From NCBI RefSeq assembly GCF_009760925.1, contig NZ_VRLV01000002.1, positions 1,171,092 to 1,235,091 of the forward strand: DNA of 64,000 bases, read 5' to 3'. The notes under the pieces were generated by a model. The model saw only the letters and a program-made list of their open reading frames with translations. It was not told the DNA's origin and did not search any database. Positions 33,193-43,948 of this stretch are shown in pieces (the stretch's first letter is position 1; every line of letters starts with the position of its first letter). The translations under genes and the position numbers were made by a program. The DNA comes from Nonomuraea typhae. Lineage in GTDB: Bacteria > Actinomycetota > Actinomycetes > Streptosporangiales > Streptosporangiaceae.

Positions 33193-33584
33193 GTGCGCGC
33201 TCGCTGGATGTTGGCGTGCGTGACGCTTTCGGGGAGCCCGATGGCGGGGCAGTCCTTCCACAGGCGCTCGAGCGCGTAGAAGGTGCGGTCTTCTTCGTGC
33301 TGAACGTGCACGACCAGATCGATGTAGTCGAGGAGCACCCAGCGCCCCTCGCGCTCGCCCTCGCGGCGGACGGGCTTGGCGTCGGCCTCGATGCGGAGGC
33401 GGTCTTCGATCTCGTCGACGATGGCGCGGACCTGGCGGTCGTTGGTGGCGGAGCAGAGCAGGAAGGCGTCGGTGATGACGAGCTGCTCGCTGACGTCGTA
33501 GGCGAGGATGTCATCGGCCAGCTTGTCGGCCGCGGCCTCGGCGGCGATCTGGACGAGCTGGACGGCTCTGTCGGATGCGGTCAC
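33189..33584 (-). CDS. rsfS: Ribosomal silencing factor RsfS
   Basis: The 131-aa protein has the RsfS/Iojap signature: DILAYDVSEQLVITDAFLLCSATNDRQV (residues 25-52, given here only as landmark), then WVLLDYIDLVVHVQ and FYALERLWKD. It binds ribosomal protein L14 and blocks subunit joining when nutrients are short. The start is GTG at 33584. The usual upstream neighbour nadD is separated from it here by an ABC exporter gene. Confidence 0.96.
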   Translation of the reverse strand: MTASDRAVQLVQIAAEAAADKLADDILAYDVSEQLVITDAFLLCSATNDRQVRAIVDEIEDRLRIEADAKPVRREGEREGRWVLLDYIDLVVHVQHEEDRTFYALERLWKDCPAIGLPESVTHANIQRART

Positions 33585-33622
33585 GATGCGGGTCAGTCCT
33601 CCTCTATCGGCTACCTACGAGG

Positions 33623-35494
33623 TTACCCTTCCTCGGTGTAGGCCCTCGACTGCAGAGTGAACATCTCGGCGTAGATGCCCGAACGTTCCATGAGCGCCGC
33701 GTGCGTGCCCTGTTCCACGACTTTCCCGTGTTCCAGCACGTAGATGCGGTCGGCCCAGCGGACGCTGGCCAGCCGATGGGTGATCATCAGCACCGTGCGC
33801 TGCACGGCGTGTCGCCGGATGCTCTCGAAGATGGCGTGTTCGGAGCGGGCGTCGAGCGCGGCGGTGGGCTCGTCGCAGATGAGCAGGGGCGCGTCCCGGT
33901 AGAGGCCGCGGGCGACGGCGATGCGCTGCCACTGCCCGCCCGACAGTTCGGTCCCGCCCTGGTAGCTGGGGTCGAGCATGGTGTCCAGTCCGTACGGCAG
34001 GCGGTCCACGACGGCGTCGGCGCCGGAGGCGGTGAGCACCTCGTCCAGGGGCGCGCCGGAGTCGTGCCGCCCGATGGTGATGTTCTCTCCGGCGCTCAGG
34101 GGCCAGTGGGTGAAGTCCTGGGCGATGACGGCGATCTTCTCGCGGAGGGCGGTGCGGTCGATGGCGCGCTGGTCGACGCCGCCCCAGGTGACGGTTCCGG
34201 TCTGGGGGAGGTAGAGGCCGCCGATGACCTTGGCGAGGGTGGTTTTGCCGGAGCCGTTCTCGCCGACGAGGGCGACGATCTCGCCGGGGTTCACGGTGAT
34301 GGAGACGTCGGTGAGGGCGGGGGTGTCGGCCGCCGGGTAGGTGAATCTGATGCCGTCGACCCGGATGCGGTCGGTTTCGGCGGGCGGCGCCGTACTGCCG
34401 GAGGTTTCTGCTCGTGCGCTGGCGTCGGCGATGAAGTGCACGTAGTCCTCGTAGAACAGGCCGGCTTCGTATGCCTGGTTGACTCCGTGGAGCGCCTGCT
34501 CGGTGGCGGTTCCGGCGCGCTGGATGGCGAGGACGGCGGTGGCGGCGACGGCGAGCACGACCTGGCCGCTCCACAGCAGCAGGCCGAGTGCCACGTAGAC
34601 CAGGCCCTTGGCGATGCCGCCGAGGGCGCTGCCCCAGAGGCCGGCGAGTTGCTGGCGGCGGACGGCGCGCAGTTCGTAGCGGATGATCCAGCGGTAGATG
34701 CGGCTGAATTCGGCGAGCAGGTAGGGGCGCATGGTGTAGGAGCGGATCTCGGCGGCGGCCGGCCGCTGGGTCATGAGGTCCTGGAGGGTGCTCTGGCGCC
34801 GTCTGGCGGCGGCGATCCCGGCGGTGACCTGGTAGCTGACGCGGGCGGCGCGCACGGAGGCCCACGTGCTGGGGACGGCGGCGAGCAGGATGAGCGGCAG
34901 CAGCACCGGATGCAGCACCCCCAAAGCACCAGAAACAGCCAGCAACCCGATAAATCCGGAAACGGTTTCCATGACTGCCCAGAGCAGCATCGACGGCCCG
35001 CGGGTGGCGGTCGCGGAGGTGCGCTGGACCTGATCATGGAAGTCCGGGTCGTCGAACGCGGCCAGTTCGACTCCGGTGGTGAGCGTGACCAGGCGGGTCT
35101 GGGCGGCCTGGGTGAGCAGGGGCTCGAGCCGGTCACGGGCCCACTGACCGGCTTCGCGGAAGGCGGCCCGCAGGACGGCGGCGCCGACCACGGCGGCGAT
35201 GCCGGGCAGCGCGGCGGCCAGGCGTTCGGCGGTGGGCACGGCGGAGAACAGCTGGCTGAGCACGTCGGTGGTGGCCAGCAGCCCGAGCGCGGTGAAGATC
35301 TCCGACAGGAGCGCGGCACCCATCATGACCACGGTGTCCACGCGGCTGGTCTGCCAGCTCAGCACCAGCACGTCCCGGATCAGGGCCGGCAGCCGCCGCA
35401 CCATGGTGAAGAGCCCGGACGCGGTGACCTCCGCGTCATGCGCCCACCACGCCTGCTCTTTCAGCTCCAGTCCGTCGAAGACCTCATCCGTCAT
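33623..35494 (-). CDS. ABC transporter, fused permease-ATPase exporter half
   Basis: The protein is 623 aa. An N-terminal membrane domain with about six helices (residues 40-340) is followed by an ATPase domain with Walker A GENGSGKTT, Q-loop IAQDF, signature LSGGQ, Walker B LLICDEP and switch His in MITHR. Many residues before helix 1 (WWAHDAEVTASGLFTMVRRLP) are cytoplasmic. It should work as a homodimer or with a partner encoded elsewhere. It sits between nadD and rsfS, which are normally adjacent, with gaps of only 25 and 38 bases, so it probably travels in the same transcript. Substrate unknown. Confidence 0.93.
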   Translation of the reverse strand: MTDEVFDGLELKEQAWWAHDAEVTASGLFTMVRRLPALIRDVLVLSWQTSRVDTVVMMGAALLSEIFTALGLLATTDVLSQLFSAVPTAERLAAALPGIAAVVGAAVLRAAFREAGQWARDRLEPLLTQAAQTRLVTLTTGVELAAFDDPDFHDQVQRTSATATRGPSMLLWAVMETVSGFIGLLAVSGALGVLHPVLLPLILLAAVPSTWASVRAARVSYQVTAGIAAARRRQSTLQDLMTQRPAAAEIRSYTMRPYLLAEFSRIYRWIIRYELRAVRRQQLAGLWGSALGGIAKGLVYVALGLLLWSGQVVLAVAATAVLAIQRAGTATEQALHGVNQAYEAGLFYEDYVHFIADASARAETSGSTAPPAETDRIRVDGIRFTYPAADTPALTDVSITVNPGEIVALVGENGSGKTTLAKVIGGLYLPQTGTVTWGGVDQRAIDRTALREKIAVIAQDFTHWPLSAGENITIGRHDSGAPLDEVLTASGADAVVDRLPYGLDTMLDPSYQGGTELSGGQWQRIAVARGLYRDAPLLICDEPTAALDARSEHAIFESIRRHAVQRTVLMITHRLASVRWADRIYVLEHGKVVEQGTHAALMERSGIYAEMFTLQSRAYTEEG

Positions 35495-35519
35495 ATGCCC
35501 ATGATCGCCGCAAATCTCA

Positions 35520-36134
35520 TCAAACGGCGCGATAGAGCCCGCGTTTCCCGATGTACTGCACGATGCCGTCCGGAACCAGGTACCAGATCGGCTCCCCCTT
35601 GGCCACGCGCTGCCTGCACTCCGACGACGAGATCGCCAGGGCCGGGATCTCCAGCAGGGTCACCTTCCCCGCGGGCAGCCCGGGGTCGTGCAGGGTGTGC
35701 CCGGGCCGGGTGCACCCGACGAAGTGGGCCAGCGTGAACAACTCCTCGGCGTCCTGCCAGCCGAGAATGGCCTCCAGGGCGTCGGCGCCGGTGATGAAGA
35801 ACAACTCGGCGTCCGCGCCGTAGATCTCCGAGACGTCCCGCAGGGTGTCGATGGTGTAGGTGGGCCCGGGCCGGTCCACGTCCACGCGGGAGACGGAGAA
35901 GCGCGGGTTCGACGCCGTCGCGATGACGGTCATCAGGTAACGGTCCTCGGGCGCGCTGACCTCGCGCGAGGACTTCTGGTACGGCCGGCCCGTCGGCACG
36001 AAGACGACCTCGTCGAGGTCGAAGTGGTGGGCCACCTCGCTCGCCGCGACCAGGTGCCCGTGGTGGATGGGGTCGAACGTGCCGCCCATCACCCCCACGC
36101 GTCGCTTCCCCTGGCCCATGGGCGCATTCATCAT
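35520..36134 (-). CDS. nadD: Nicotinate-nucleotide adenylyltransferase
   Basis: The protein is about 204 aa from ATG 36134 (ATG 36131 and 36119 are also possible; AAGG precedes 36134). It has the nucleotidyltransferase motif [12 protein letters not shown] near the N terminus and the second motif [13 protein letters not shown], a variant of ISSTxIR, near the C terminus. It adenylates nicotinate mononucleotide in NAD synthesis. It is the first gene of a unit continuing into the ABC exporter and rsfS. Confidence 0.95.
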   Translation of the reverse strand: MMNAPMGQGKRRVGVMGGTFDPIHHGHLVAASEVAHHFDLDEVVFVPTGRPYQKSSREVSAPEDRYLMTVIATASNPRFSVSRVDVDRPGPTYTIDTLRDVSEIYGADAELFFITGADALEAILGWQDAEELFTLAHFVGCTRPGHTLHDPGLPAGKVTLLEIPALAISSSECRQRVAKGEPIWYLVPDGIVQYIGKRGLYRAV

Positions 36135-36231
36135 GAAAAGGACCTTACGCGGCGGCCATACCACGCCACATAGCCACCCCCCTTCCCAAGTAACCGCGCA
36201 TCACTCCCGTAGCCGACGTAGCATGCCGGGC

Positions 36232-37245
36232 ATGACGACCACCCCGGATCGCAACCGCATCCAACTGCCCGGCATCTCGTCTCGTGCCTACGAACACCCC
36301 GCAGACCGGTCCGCGCTGGTCGCTCTGCGCAAGCTGAGTGGGTTCGACACCGTTCTCAAGCAGATGTCCGGCCTCGTAAGCGAGCGGCGCCTGCGCCTCA
36401 TGTACCTCGCCTCGGCCGTGCGAGTGAGCGAAACCCAGTTCCGTTCCCTGCACGACATGGGCCGCGACGCCGCCTACATCCTCGACCTGCACCGGATCCC
36501 CGAGATCTACGTGCAGCAGGACCCGCACGTCCAGGCCAAGGCCATCGGCTTCGACGACCCGTTCATCGTGGTGACCACCGGCCTGCTCAACCTCATGAAC
36601 GAGGAGGAGCAGCGCTTCGTCATCGGCCACGAGACCTCGCACATCCTGTCGGGCCACGCGGTCTACCGCACCATGCTCGACATCCTCACCACGCTCGCCA
36701 CGCGCGTAGCGTGGATCCCGCTCGGCTACATCGGCCTGCGCGCGATCGTCGCGGGGCTCGAGGAGTGGTACCGCAAGTCGGAACTGTCCTCCGACCGAGG
36801 CGGCCTGCTCACCGGCCAGAACCCCGAGGCCGCCAAGCGCGCCCTCATGAAGCTGGCCGGCGGCGACTACACGCACGAGATGAACATCGAGGCGTTCCTC
36901 GCCCAGTACCAGGAGTACGACACCGCGGGCGACCTGCGCGACGGCTTCCTCAAGGTGCTGAACCTGCTCGGCACCACGCACCCGTTCGCCGTGGTGCGCG
37001 TGGCGGAGCTGGACAAGTGGCAGCGCACGGGCGAGTACGAGCGCATCCTCGGCGGTGACTACCCCCGCAGGGAGGACGACGCCGACGCCCGCGTCACGGA
37101 CGAGATCAAGGCCGCCGCGGAGTCCTACCGCCGCTCGTGGTCGGAGTCCCAGGACCCGTTCATCGGCGTCCTGCGCGACGTGGCCGAGGGCGCGGTCAAC
37201 GCGGGCGAGCGCATCTTCAACCGCTTCTCCCGCCGCGACAACTAA
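36232..37245 (+). CDS. M48-family metallopeptidase
   Basis: The protein is 337 aa from ATG 36232 (ATG 36223 is in frame). The zinc motif is HETSH (in VIGHETSHILSGH), with a downstream Glu in a helix around EEWYRKSELSSDRGG as third-ligand candidate. There is one hydrophobic stretch (VAWIPLGYIGLRAIVAGL), no signal peptide, and a C-terminal helical extension with AESYRRSWSESQDPF. Such HtpX/Ste24-like cytosolic or peripheral peptidases are widespread but uncharacterised in actinobacteria. It is divergent from nadD and convergent with the kinase gene across a 300-base gap that contains a dispersed repeat. Confidence 0.9.
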   Translation: MTTTPDRNRIQLPGISSRAYEHPADRSALVALRKLSGFDTVLKQMSGLVSERRLRLMYLASAVRVSETQFRSLHDMGRDAAYILDLHRIPEIYVQQDPHVQAKAIGFDDPFIVVTTGLLNLMNEEEQRFVIGHETSHILSGHAVYRTMLDILTTLATRVAWIPLGYIGLRAIVAGLEEWYRKSELSSDRGGLLTGQNPEAAKRALMKLAGGDYTHEMNIEAFLAQYQEYDTAGDLRDGFLKVLNLLGTTHPFAVVRVAELDKWQRTGEYERILGGDYPRREDDADARVTDEIKAAAESYRRSWSESQDPFIGVLRDVAEGAVNAGERIFNRFSRRDN

Positions 37246-37545
37246 TGTGCTCTCCGTCCAGGAGAGCACACCCGGCCGTGAGAACCCCGGTTCTTTACGG
37301 CGCAGCCCACATCCCCCCACCCGCCGACGCCGGCGGGCGCCGATCGTGGGGATCGCTTCTCACGTCGGACGGGGTGCCCGCCGTTACGGCGATCCGCAGA
37401 CCGGACGCCGTGGCCCAGGTACCCCGCCGCACAAGGGCGCCGAGCAGCGCCGCACGACCTCCCGCCGTGCGGCGCCCTCACGGCCTGGACGGCCGTGCAA
37501 CCGCTCAGAGACCGCCGCGAAGCCGGTCAGAGTACGTGAAACCGG
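37246..37545. other. Convergent intergenic region carrying dispersed-repeat copy A
   Basis: No gene is supported. A short stem-forming sequence (GCTCTCC-gt-ccaGGAGAGC, about 37249-37267) follows the M48 stop and may be its terminator. The central part holds copy A of the ~95-bp dispersed element, and GC-rich sequence similar to the flank of copy B continues to about 37474. Confidence 0.6.
37295..37390 (+). repeat. Dispersed intergenic element, copy A
   Basis: A 96-bp segment bounded by TTACGGC at both ends. Its inner 52 bases (37339-37390) match copy B (45688-45739, reverse strand) and copy C (50969-51020) at 49 of 52 positions each by hand count. A GC stem (CCCGCC / GGCGGG, 37320-37337) precedes the core. 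A CCGTGGC block sits at the same distance (17 bases) beyond the end in all three copies. Confidence 0.85.
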
Positions 37546-39435
<1,890 letters not shown>

Positions 39436-39517
39436 CGTCCCTCCCCGCTCGGCGCACCCATAAGGGACACAACCCTAGCGGTGAGGCCGAAGTTAGCGCC
39501 CGAGGCGCGCCGAAGGT

Positions 39518-39694
39518 TTATGTCTTGGTCGAATCGCTGAAGATGTCGTCGAGCTCCGTGGTGGGCGCCTGAGACAGGTCCCTGCGCCCCTTACGGCGCC
39601 AGTGCACGTGCCCCCGGCTCTCCAGCCAGAGCAGCAGCCGGTCGGCCCCGAAGAGCACCGCACCGGCGAAGACCAGGGCGATCACAATCTCCAT
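39518..39694 (-). CDS. Small single-pass membrane protein
   Basis: The protein is 58 aa from the ATG at 39694 to a TAA at 39518. It has one N-terminal membrane helix (EIVIALVFAGAVLFGADRLL), a basic juxtamembrane segment (HWRRKGRRD) and an acidic tail (TTELDDIFSDSTKT). It lies 20 bases after proA in the same direction, so it is probably the last gene of the proBA unit. The coherent anchor, basic and acidic arrangement and position support a real gene. No family is known to me. Confidence 0.75.
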   Translation of the reverse strand: MEIVIALVFAGAVLFGADRLLLWLESRGHVHWRRKGRRDLSQAPTTELDDIFSDSTKT

Positions 39695-39714
39695 GGACCC
39701 CAGTCAAGTCAACG

Positions 39715-41007
39715 TCACTCTCGGTCGCCACCTTGACACGCTGAGATGACGGTGCCTTCTGAGGTGCGCATATGTCCTTCGCCCGTGTAAACCCACTTAG
39801 TGGACGTCAATTCCGGCAGCCCCATCGGGCCGCGGGCGTGGAGCTTCTGGGTGGAGATGCCGATCTCGGCGCCGAACCCGAACTCGCCCCCGTCGGTGAA
39901 CCGCGTCGAGGCGTTGACCGCCACGGCCGCCGAGTCGACCAGCGACACGAACCGCCGGGCCGCCTGCTGCGACCGGGTGACGATCGCCTCGGTGTGGGCC
40001 GAGCCGTACTTCCTGATGTGGGCCACCGCCTCCTCCAGCGAGTCGACGACGGCCGCGGCGATGTCCAGGGAGAGGTACTCGGCGTAGAAGTCGTCCTCGG
40101 TGGCGGCCACCACGCCCGGGTGCGCGGCGACCCGCGCGTCCCCGTGCACGGTCACGCCCTCCTCGGCCAGCCGCGCCAGCGCCTTGGGCAGGAACTCCCC
40201 GGCCACCGCGGCGTGCACCAGGAACGTCTCGGCCGCGTTGCACACCGACGGCCGCTGCGCCTTGGCGTTGACCAGGATGTCCAGGGCGAGGTCCAGGTCG
40301 GCGTCGGCGTCGACGTAGACGTGGCAGTTGCCGACACCCGTCTCGATCACCGGCACCGTGGACTCCTCGACCACCGAGTTGATCAGCGAGGCGCCGCCCC
40401 GCGGGATCAGCACGTCGACCAGGCCACGCGCCCGCATCAGCACCTTGACCGACTCGCGCGTCTGCCCCGGCACCAGCTGCACCGCCCCGGACGGCACCTC
40501 GGTGTCGTCGAGGGCCGCCTGCATGATCCGCACGAGCGCCGTGTTGGAGTCATAGGCGCTGGACGAGCCACGCAGCAGTACGGCGTTGCCGCTCTTGAGG
40601 CAGAGCGCCGCCGCGTCCACGGTGACGTTCGGCCGGCCCTCGTAGATGATGCCGATCACGCCCAGCGGCACCCGGAGCTGGCGCAGCTCCAGCCCGTTGG
40701 GCAGCGTGCCGCCGCGCACGATCTCGCCCACCGGGTCGGGCAGGTCGGCTACCTGCCGCACCGCCTCGGCGATGGCCTCGATGCGCTGCTTGTCGAGGCG
40801 GAGCCGGTCGATCATCGCCTCGGCGGTGCCCTGCTCACGGGCCCGCGCCACGTCCTGGGCGTTGGCCTCGACGATCTCCGCCGCACCCTCGACCAGTGCG
40901 TCGGCGATCGCGCGCAATGCCCGGTCCTTCGGCGCCCGCGGCAGCGGGGCCAGCTCGGCAGCGGCCTCTCGTGCCGCCTGGGCGACCTTCAGGAACTCAT
41001 CGGACAT
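39715..41007 (-). CDS. proA: Gamma-glutamyl phosphate reductase
   Basis: The 430-aa protein, of usual ProA length, has the aldehyde-dehydrogenase-fold motifs [18 protein letters not shown] and [10 protein letters not shown], the catalytic Cys in [11 protein letters not shown], and the signature region [11 protein letters not shown] with [20 protein letters not shown] downstream. It reduces glutamyl-5-phosphate with NADPH to the semialdehyde, the second step of proline synthesis. It starts at ATG 41007, 16 bases after the proB stop. Confidence 0.98.
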   Translation of the reverse strand: MSDEFLKVAQAAREAAAELAPLPRAPKDRALRAIADALVEGAAEIVEANAQDVARAREQGTAEAMIDRLRLDKQRIEAIAEAVRQVADLPDPVGEIVRGGTLPNGLELRQLRVPLGVIGIIYEGRPNVTVDAAALCLKSGNAVLLRGSSSAYDSNTALVRIMQAALDDTEVPSGAVQLVPGQTRESVKVLMRARGLVDVLIPRGGASLINSVVEESTVPVIETGVGNCHVYVDADADLDLALDILVNAKAQRPSVCNAAETFLVHAAVAGEFLPKALARLAEEGVTVHGDARVAAHPGVVAATEDDFYAEYLSLDIAAAVVDSLEEAVAHIRKYGSAHTEAIVTRSQQAARRFVSLVDSAAVAVNASTRFTDGGEFGFGAEIGISTQKLHARGPMGLPELTSTKWVYTGEGHMRTSEGTVISACQGGDRE

Positions 41008-41023
41008 CGCACGCTCCATTCGC

Positions 41024-42145
41024 TTACCGGTGAGGCTCCAGTATGACGATGTCGTCGCGGTGAATCAGCTCGCGTTCATATTCCGGACCGAGCTCGTTGC
41101 CCAGCTCCCGGGTCGAGCGGCCCAGCAGCCCGGGGATCTCCCCGGCGTCGAAGTTCACCAGCCCTCGCGCGACCACCCGCCCCAGGGGCGCGCACAGGTC
41201 CACCGGGTCGCCGGCCGCGAACTCGCCCTCGACCGAGGTCACCCCCGCGGGCAGCAGCGACTTGCGCCGCGCGACCACCGCCTCCACGGCGCCCTCGTCC
41301 AGGTGCAGCCGTCCCCGCCCGGTGGTGGCATGGGCCAGCCACAACAGCCGGGTGCCCGGATGCCGCCCGCCCGGGTGGAAGTAGGTGCCCACGTCCGCCC
41401 CGGCCAGGGCCTGAGCCGCGTGGGCCGCCGCGGTCAGCACGACCGGAATCCCCGCGCCGGTCGCGATCTTGGCCGCCTGAACCTTCGTGATCATGCCACC
41501 GGTGCCCACGGCCGCGCCGTTCCTGCCCAGCTCGACGCCCACCAGGTCTTCCGGGCCCCGGATCTCCGCCAGCCTGCGCGAGCCCGCACGGCTCGGCGGC
41601 CCGTCGTAGAGCGCGTCCACGTCCGACAGCAGGATCAGCGCATCGGCCCTGATCAGGTGCGCCACCAGCGCCGCGAGCCGGTCGTTGTCGCCGAAGCGGA
41701 TCTCGTCCGTGGCCACGGTGTCGTTCTCGTTGACCACCGGCAGGATGCCCAGCTCGAGCAGCCGGCCGAGCGTGCGCTGGGCGTTGACGTGGTGGGCGCG
41801 GCGCATCATGTCATCGGCGGTCAGCAGCACCTGGCCCACCCGGATCGCATACCGGGCCAGCGACGAGGTGTAGCGGGCGACCAGCACGCCCTGGCCCACG
41901 GAGGCGGCCGCCTGCTGCGTGGCGAGATCCCTCGGCCGCGACGCCAGCCCCAGCGGGCCCAGTCCGGCGGCGATGGCTCCCGACGAAACCAACACGATCT
42001 GCGCACCCACGCTCCGGCGCGCGGCCAGCACGTCCACCAGGGCGTCCACCCGGTCGACGTCAATCGTGCCCTGGGGGGTGGTCAGCGACGAGGAGCCCAC
42101 CTTGACGACGACCTTCGACGCGGAACTGATCCGATCTCGCACCAT
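41024..42145 (-). CDS. proB: Glutamate 5-kinase with PUA domain
   Basis: The 373-aa protein has an amino-acid kinase domain (1-255) with [38 protein letters not shown] and [14 protein letters not shown]-terminal PUA domain (about 270-370) begins [14 protein letters not shown]. It catalyses the first step of proline synthesis and is normally feedback-inhibited by proline. In most actinobacteria obg lies directly upstream; here two extra genes intervene. Confidence 0.98.
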   Translation of the reverse strand: MVRDRISSASKVVVKVGSSSLTTPQGTIDVDRVDALVDVLAARRSVGAQIVLVSSGAIAAGLGPLGLASRPRDLATQQAAASVGQGVLVARYTSSLARYAIRVGQVLLTADDMMRRAHHVNAQRTLGRLLELGILPVVNENDTVATDEIRFGDNDRLAALVAHLIRADALILLSDVDALYDGPPSRAGSRRLAEIRGPEDLVGVELGRNGAAVGTGGMITKVQAAKIATGAGIPVVLTAAAHAAQALAGADVGTYFHPGGRHPGTRLLWLAHATTGRGRLHLDEGAVEAVVARRKSLLPAGVTSVEGEFAAGDPVDLCAPLGRVVARGLVNFDAGEIPGLLGRSTRELGNELGPEYERELIHRDDIVILEPHR

Positions 42146-42223
42146 ACGAGCCTATCCCCACGTGCCCGCGCGGGGTGTGGGAGCCCGAGCTTACGCCGCA
42201 GGGGTGCATGCAGGAGGGTGTGC

Positions 42224-42775
42224 TCACGCCTTCCAGGCCGGGTCGCGCCCGATCAGGCCCAGCAGTCGGTCCAATGCGGGCGCGTCGTCCGGCACCTCCA
42301 CCGGCGGCCCGAATGCCCCGAGCTCACGCCCCATGTCCACCATCTGCTCGGTGAACACCAGCGACCCCGTGACGGCCTCGGGCATCGGCTCGTACGCCTG
42401 CCCGGTGGCCCTCGCCAGATCCCACCCGTGCACCACCAGATCGGTCAGATACAGGTGCGCCACCATGGGCTGCGGCATCCCCATGGCCGGGCTCATCCCC
42501 TCCCACGCCTCGGGCCGCGACCAGGCGGCCAGCGTCCGCTCCGCCCGCTCGGGAAAGTCCCCCGCATAGGGCCCCTGCTCGGTCCGCGGCCCCTTGGCCG
42601 CCAGCGACACGAACATCTCCGCCACCCACTCCAGGTGGTTGATCAAATCCCTGACGTCGAACTTCGCACACGGCGTGGACAGCCCGAGCTGCTCATCCCG
42701 GACGCCACGCACGAGATCCGAGGTCAGTTCAGAGGACCGGGTCATCAGCGGCATCATGTCTTCCATGGCAGCCAT
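42224..42775 (-). CDS. TIGR03086-type metal-binding (DinB-like) protein
   Basis: The protein is about 183 aa from ATG 42775 (ATG 42766 is possible; GGAGG lies about 10 bases upstream of 42775). It has the TIGR03086/MDMPI-like start with LVRGVRDEQLGLSTPCAKFDV and DLINHLEWVAE (ligand His), and a second site in YLTDLVVHGWDLA. Relatives are mycothiol-linked or of unknown activity. The start codon overlaps, on the opposite strand, the start of the AraC-type gene. It lies between proB and obg. Confidence 0.85.
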   Translation of the reverse strand: MAAMEDMMPLMTRSSELTSDLVRGVRDEQLGLSTPCAKFDVRDLINHLEWVAEMFVSLAAKGPRTEQGPYAGDFPERAERTLAAWSRPEAWEGMSPAMGMPQPMVAHLYLTDLVVHGWDLARATGQAYEPMPEAVTGSLVFTEQMVDMGRELGAFGPPVEVPDDAPALDRLLGLIGRDPAWKA

Positions 42776-43592
42776 GGTGCCCCGCCCTCCAGAAGGGCGG
42801 CTTGTAGAAACGCGACAGCGCGGCTGGGTCAACCCCTACGCGGGCCTCAGCGCCTTCGACTTCTCCCGCCAGGCGCCCCCGCAGGAACTCTCGCCCTTCG
42901 TAGAACACTTCTGGGTCGTCACCTACACCGACCTCGCCGAGCCGTACGAACAGCGCATCGTCTCCCACCCCACCGTCAACATGACGATCACCCACGACTT
43001 CCACCAGATCGCCGGCGTGATCCGAGGCGGCTTCTCCTACACGATGCACGGCAGCGGCCGCGTCATCGGCACCCGCTTCCGCCCCGGCGGCTTCCGCCCG
43101 TTCCTCGGCCGCCCCGTCTCCGAGCTGACCGGCCACTTCACCGAGATAGGCCGGCTGTACGGCCCGGCCGGGACAACCACGGTCCGCCGGGTCCTGGCCG
43201 AACCCGATCCCCGCGCCGCCGTTTCGTTGATCGAGCGCTTCCTGCTGAGCCTGGCCCCGGAGCGCGACCCGGTAGCCGAAGAGGTAGCCGACCTGGTCGG
43301 CCTGGCGGAAAACGACGTCACCATCACCCGGGTCGACCAACTGGCCGCCCTGTCGGGACGCTCCATGCGCACCCTGCAGCGCCTGTTCCAGGACTACGTG
43401 GGCATCGGGCCCAAATGGGTGATCCGCCGCTTCCGCCTGCACGAGGCCGCCGAACGCGTCTACCAGGGCCTCGACCTCGCCACCCTGGCCGCCGAACTCG
43501 GCTACACCGACCAGGCCCACCTGACCCGCGACTTCACCGCCGCCGTCGGCATGCCACCGGCGGCATACGCCCGCCTGGGAAACCGATCCTGA
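42774..43592 (+). CDS. AraC-family transcriptional regulator
   Basis: The protein is about 272 aa (ATG 42774; GTG 42777 is an alternative). The N-terminal domain (about 20-150) is a DUF6597-like sensor beginning PPQELSPFVEHFWVVTY and containing RVIGTRFRPGGFRPFLG. The C-terminal AraC domain has two HTHs: ITRVDQLAALSGRSMRTLQRLFQ and LATLAAELGYTDQAHLTRDF. Its start codon overlaps that of the divergent TIGR03086 gene within CATG, and a 7-5-7 palindrome (CCGCCCT / AGGGCGG, 42782-42800) lies just inside its 5' end, so the pair is probably co-regulated. Confidence 0.92.
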   Translation: MVPRPPEGRLVETRQRGWVNPYAGLSAFDFSRQAPPQELSPFVEHFWVVTYTDLAEPYEQRIVSHPTVNMTITHDFHQIAGVIRGGFSYTMHGSGRVIGTRFRPGGFRPFLGRPVSELTGHFTEIGRLYGPAGTTTVRRVLAEPDPRAAVSLIERFLLSLAPERDPVAEEVADLVGLAENDVTITRVDQLAALSGRSMRTLQRLFQDYVGIGPKWVIRRFRLHEAAERVYQGLDLATLAAELGYTDQAHLTRDFTAAVGMPPAAYARLGNRS

Positions 43593-43636
43593 CACGCCGC
43601 CCAACCGGGCCCCGCCCATACGGCCGAGGGTAGCGG

Positions 43637-43778
43637 CGGGAGCCCCGCCCAGGCGGCCAAGGGGTTGTGGCGCGAGCCCCGGCCAGGCGGCCAAGGGGTT
43701 GTGGCACGAGCCCCACCCAGGTGGTCAAGGTGGGTTTGTGGCGCGAGCCCCGCTCAGGTGGTCAAGGTGGGTTTGTGG
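43637..43778 (+). repeat. Tandem repeat, four units of 34-37 bp
   Basis: The units begin at 43637, 43671, 43705 and 43742, each of the form CGCGAGCCCCGCCCAGG, then (C/T)GG(C/T)CAAGG and a GTTGTGG/GTTTGTGG end. Units 1-2 are 34 bp and units 3-4 are 37 bp, with a 3-bp expansion near the end. The pairwise pattern suggests two rounds of duplication. Confidence 0.85.
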
Positions 43779-43872
43779 CGGCGAGGACCCCGTCCGACTG
43801 TCGGGCGCCGCCCCGACACCCCGGCCACGTCCGGTGGGCGGTGGTGGGGGCGGCCTCGCCGTACAAGATGTG

Positions 43873-43945
43873 AACTACGTCCTGCACAAAACAACTACGT
43901 CCTGCACAAGGACGACTACGTGCTGTGCGGAGACGACTACGTGCG
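43873..43945 (+). repeat. Short tandem repeat, about four units of 20-22 bp next to the obg stop
   Basis: Units start with ACTACGT: AACTACGTCCTGCACAAAAC, a second unit ending ACAAGGACG, then ACTACGTGCTGTGCGGAGACG and a partial ACTACGTGCGCGG. The first two are nearly identical over 16 bases. On the minus strand the array lies immediately after the obg stop codon, so it would be in the obg 3' UTR. Confidence 0.75.
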
Positions 43946-43948
43946 CGG

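Larger units (their letters stand above)
43593..43948. other. Convergent intergenic region made largely of tandem repeats
   Basis: No gene is supported. It lies between the 3' ends of the AraC-type gene and obg, and contains two unrelated arrays: four 34-37-bp units (43637-43778) and about four 20-22-bp units (43873-43945). The remainder (43779-43872) is GC-rich and featureless. Confidence 0.7.

Noticed and set aside
43873..43945. Short peptide-coding repeat (NYVLHK/DDYVL frame)
   Set aside because: The frame has no start signal or consistent unit length (20, 22 and 21 bases), so repeats shift frame; it is better treated as DNA repeats.
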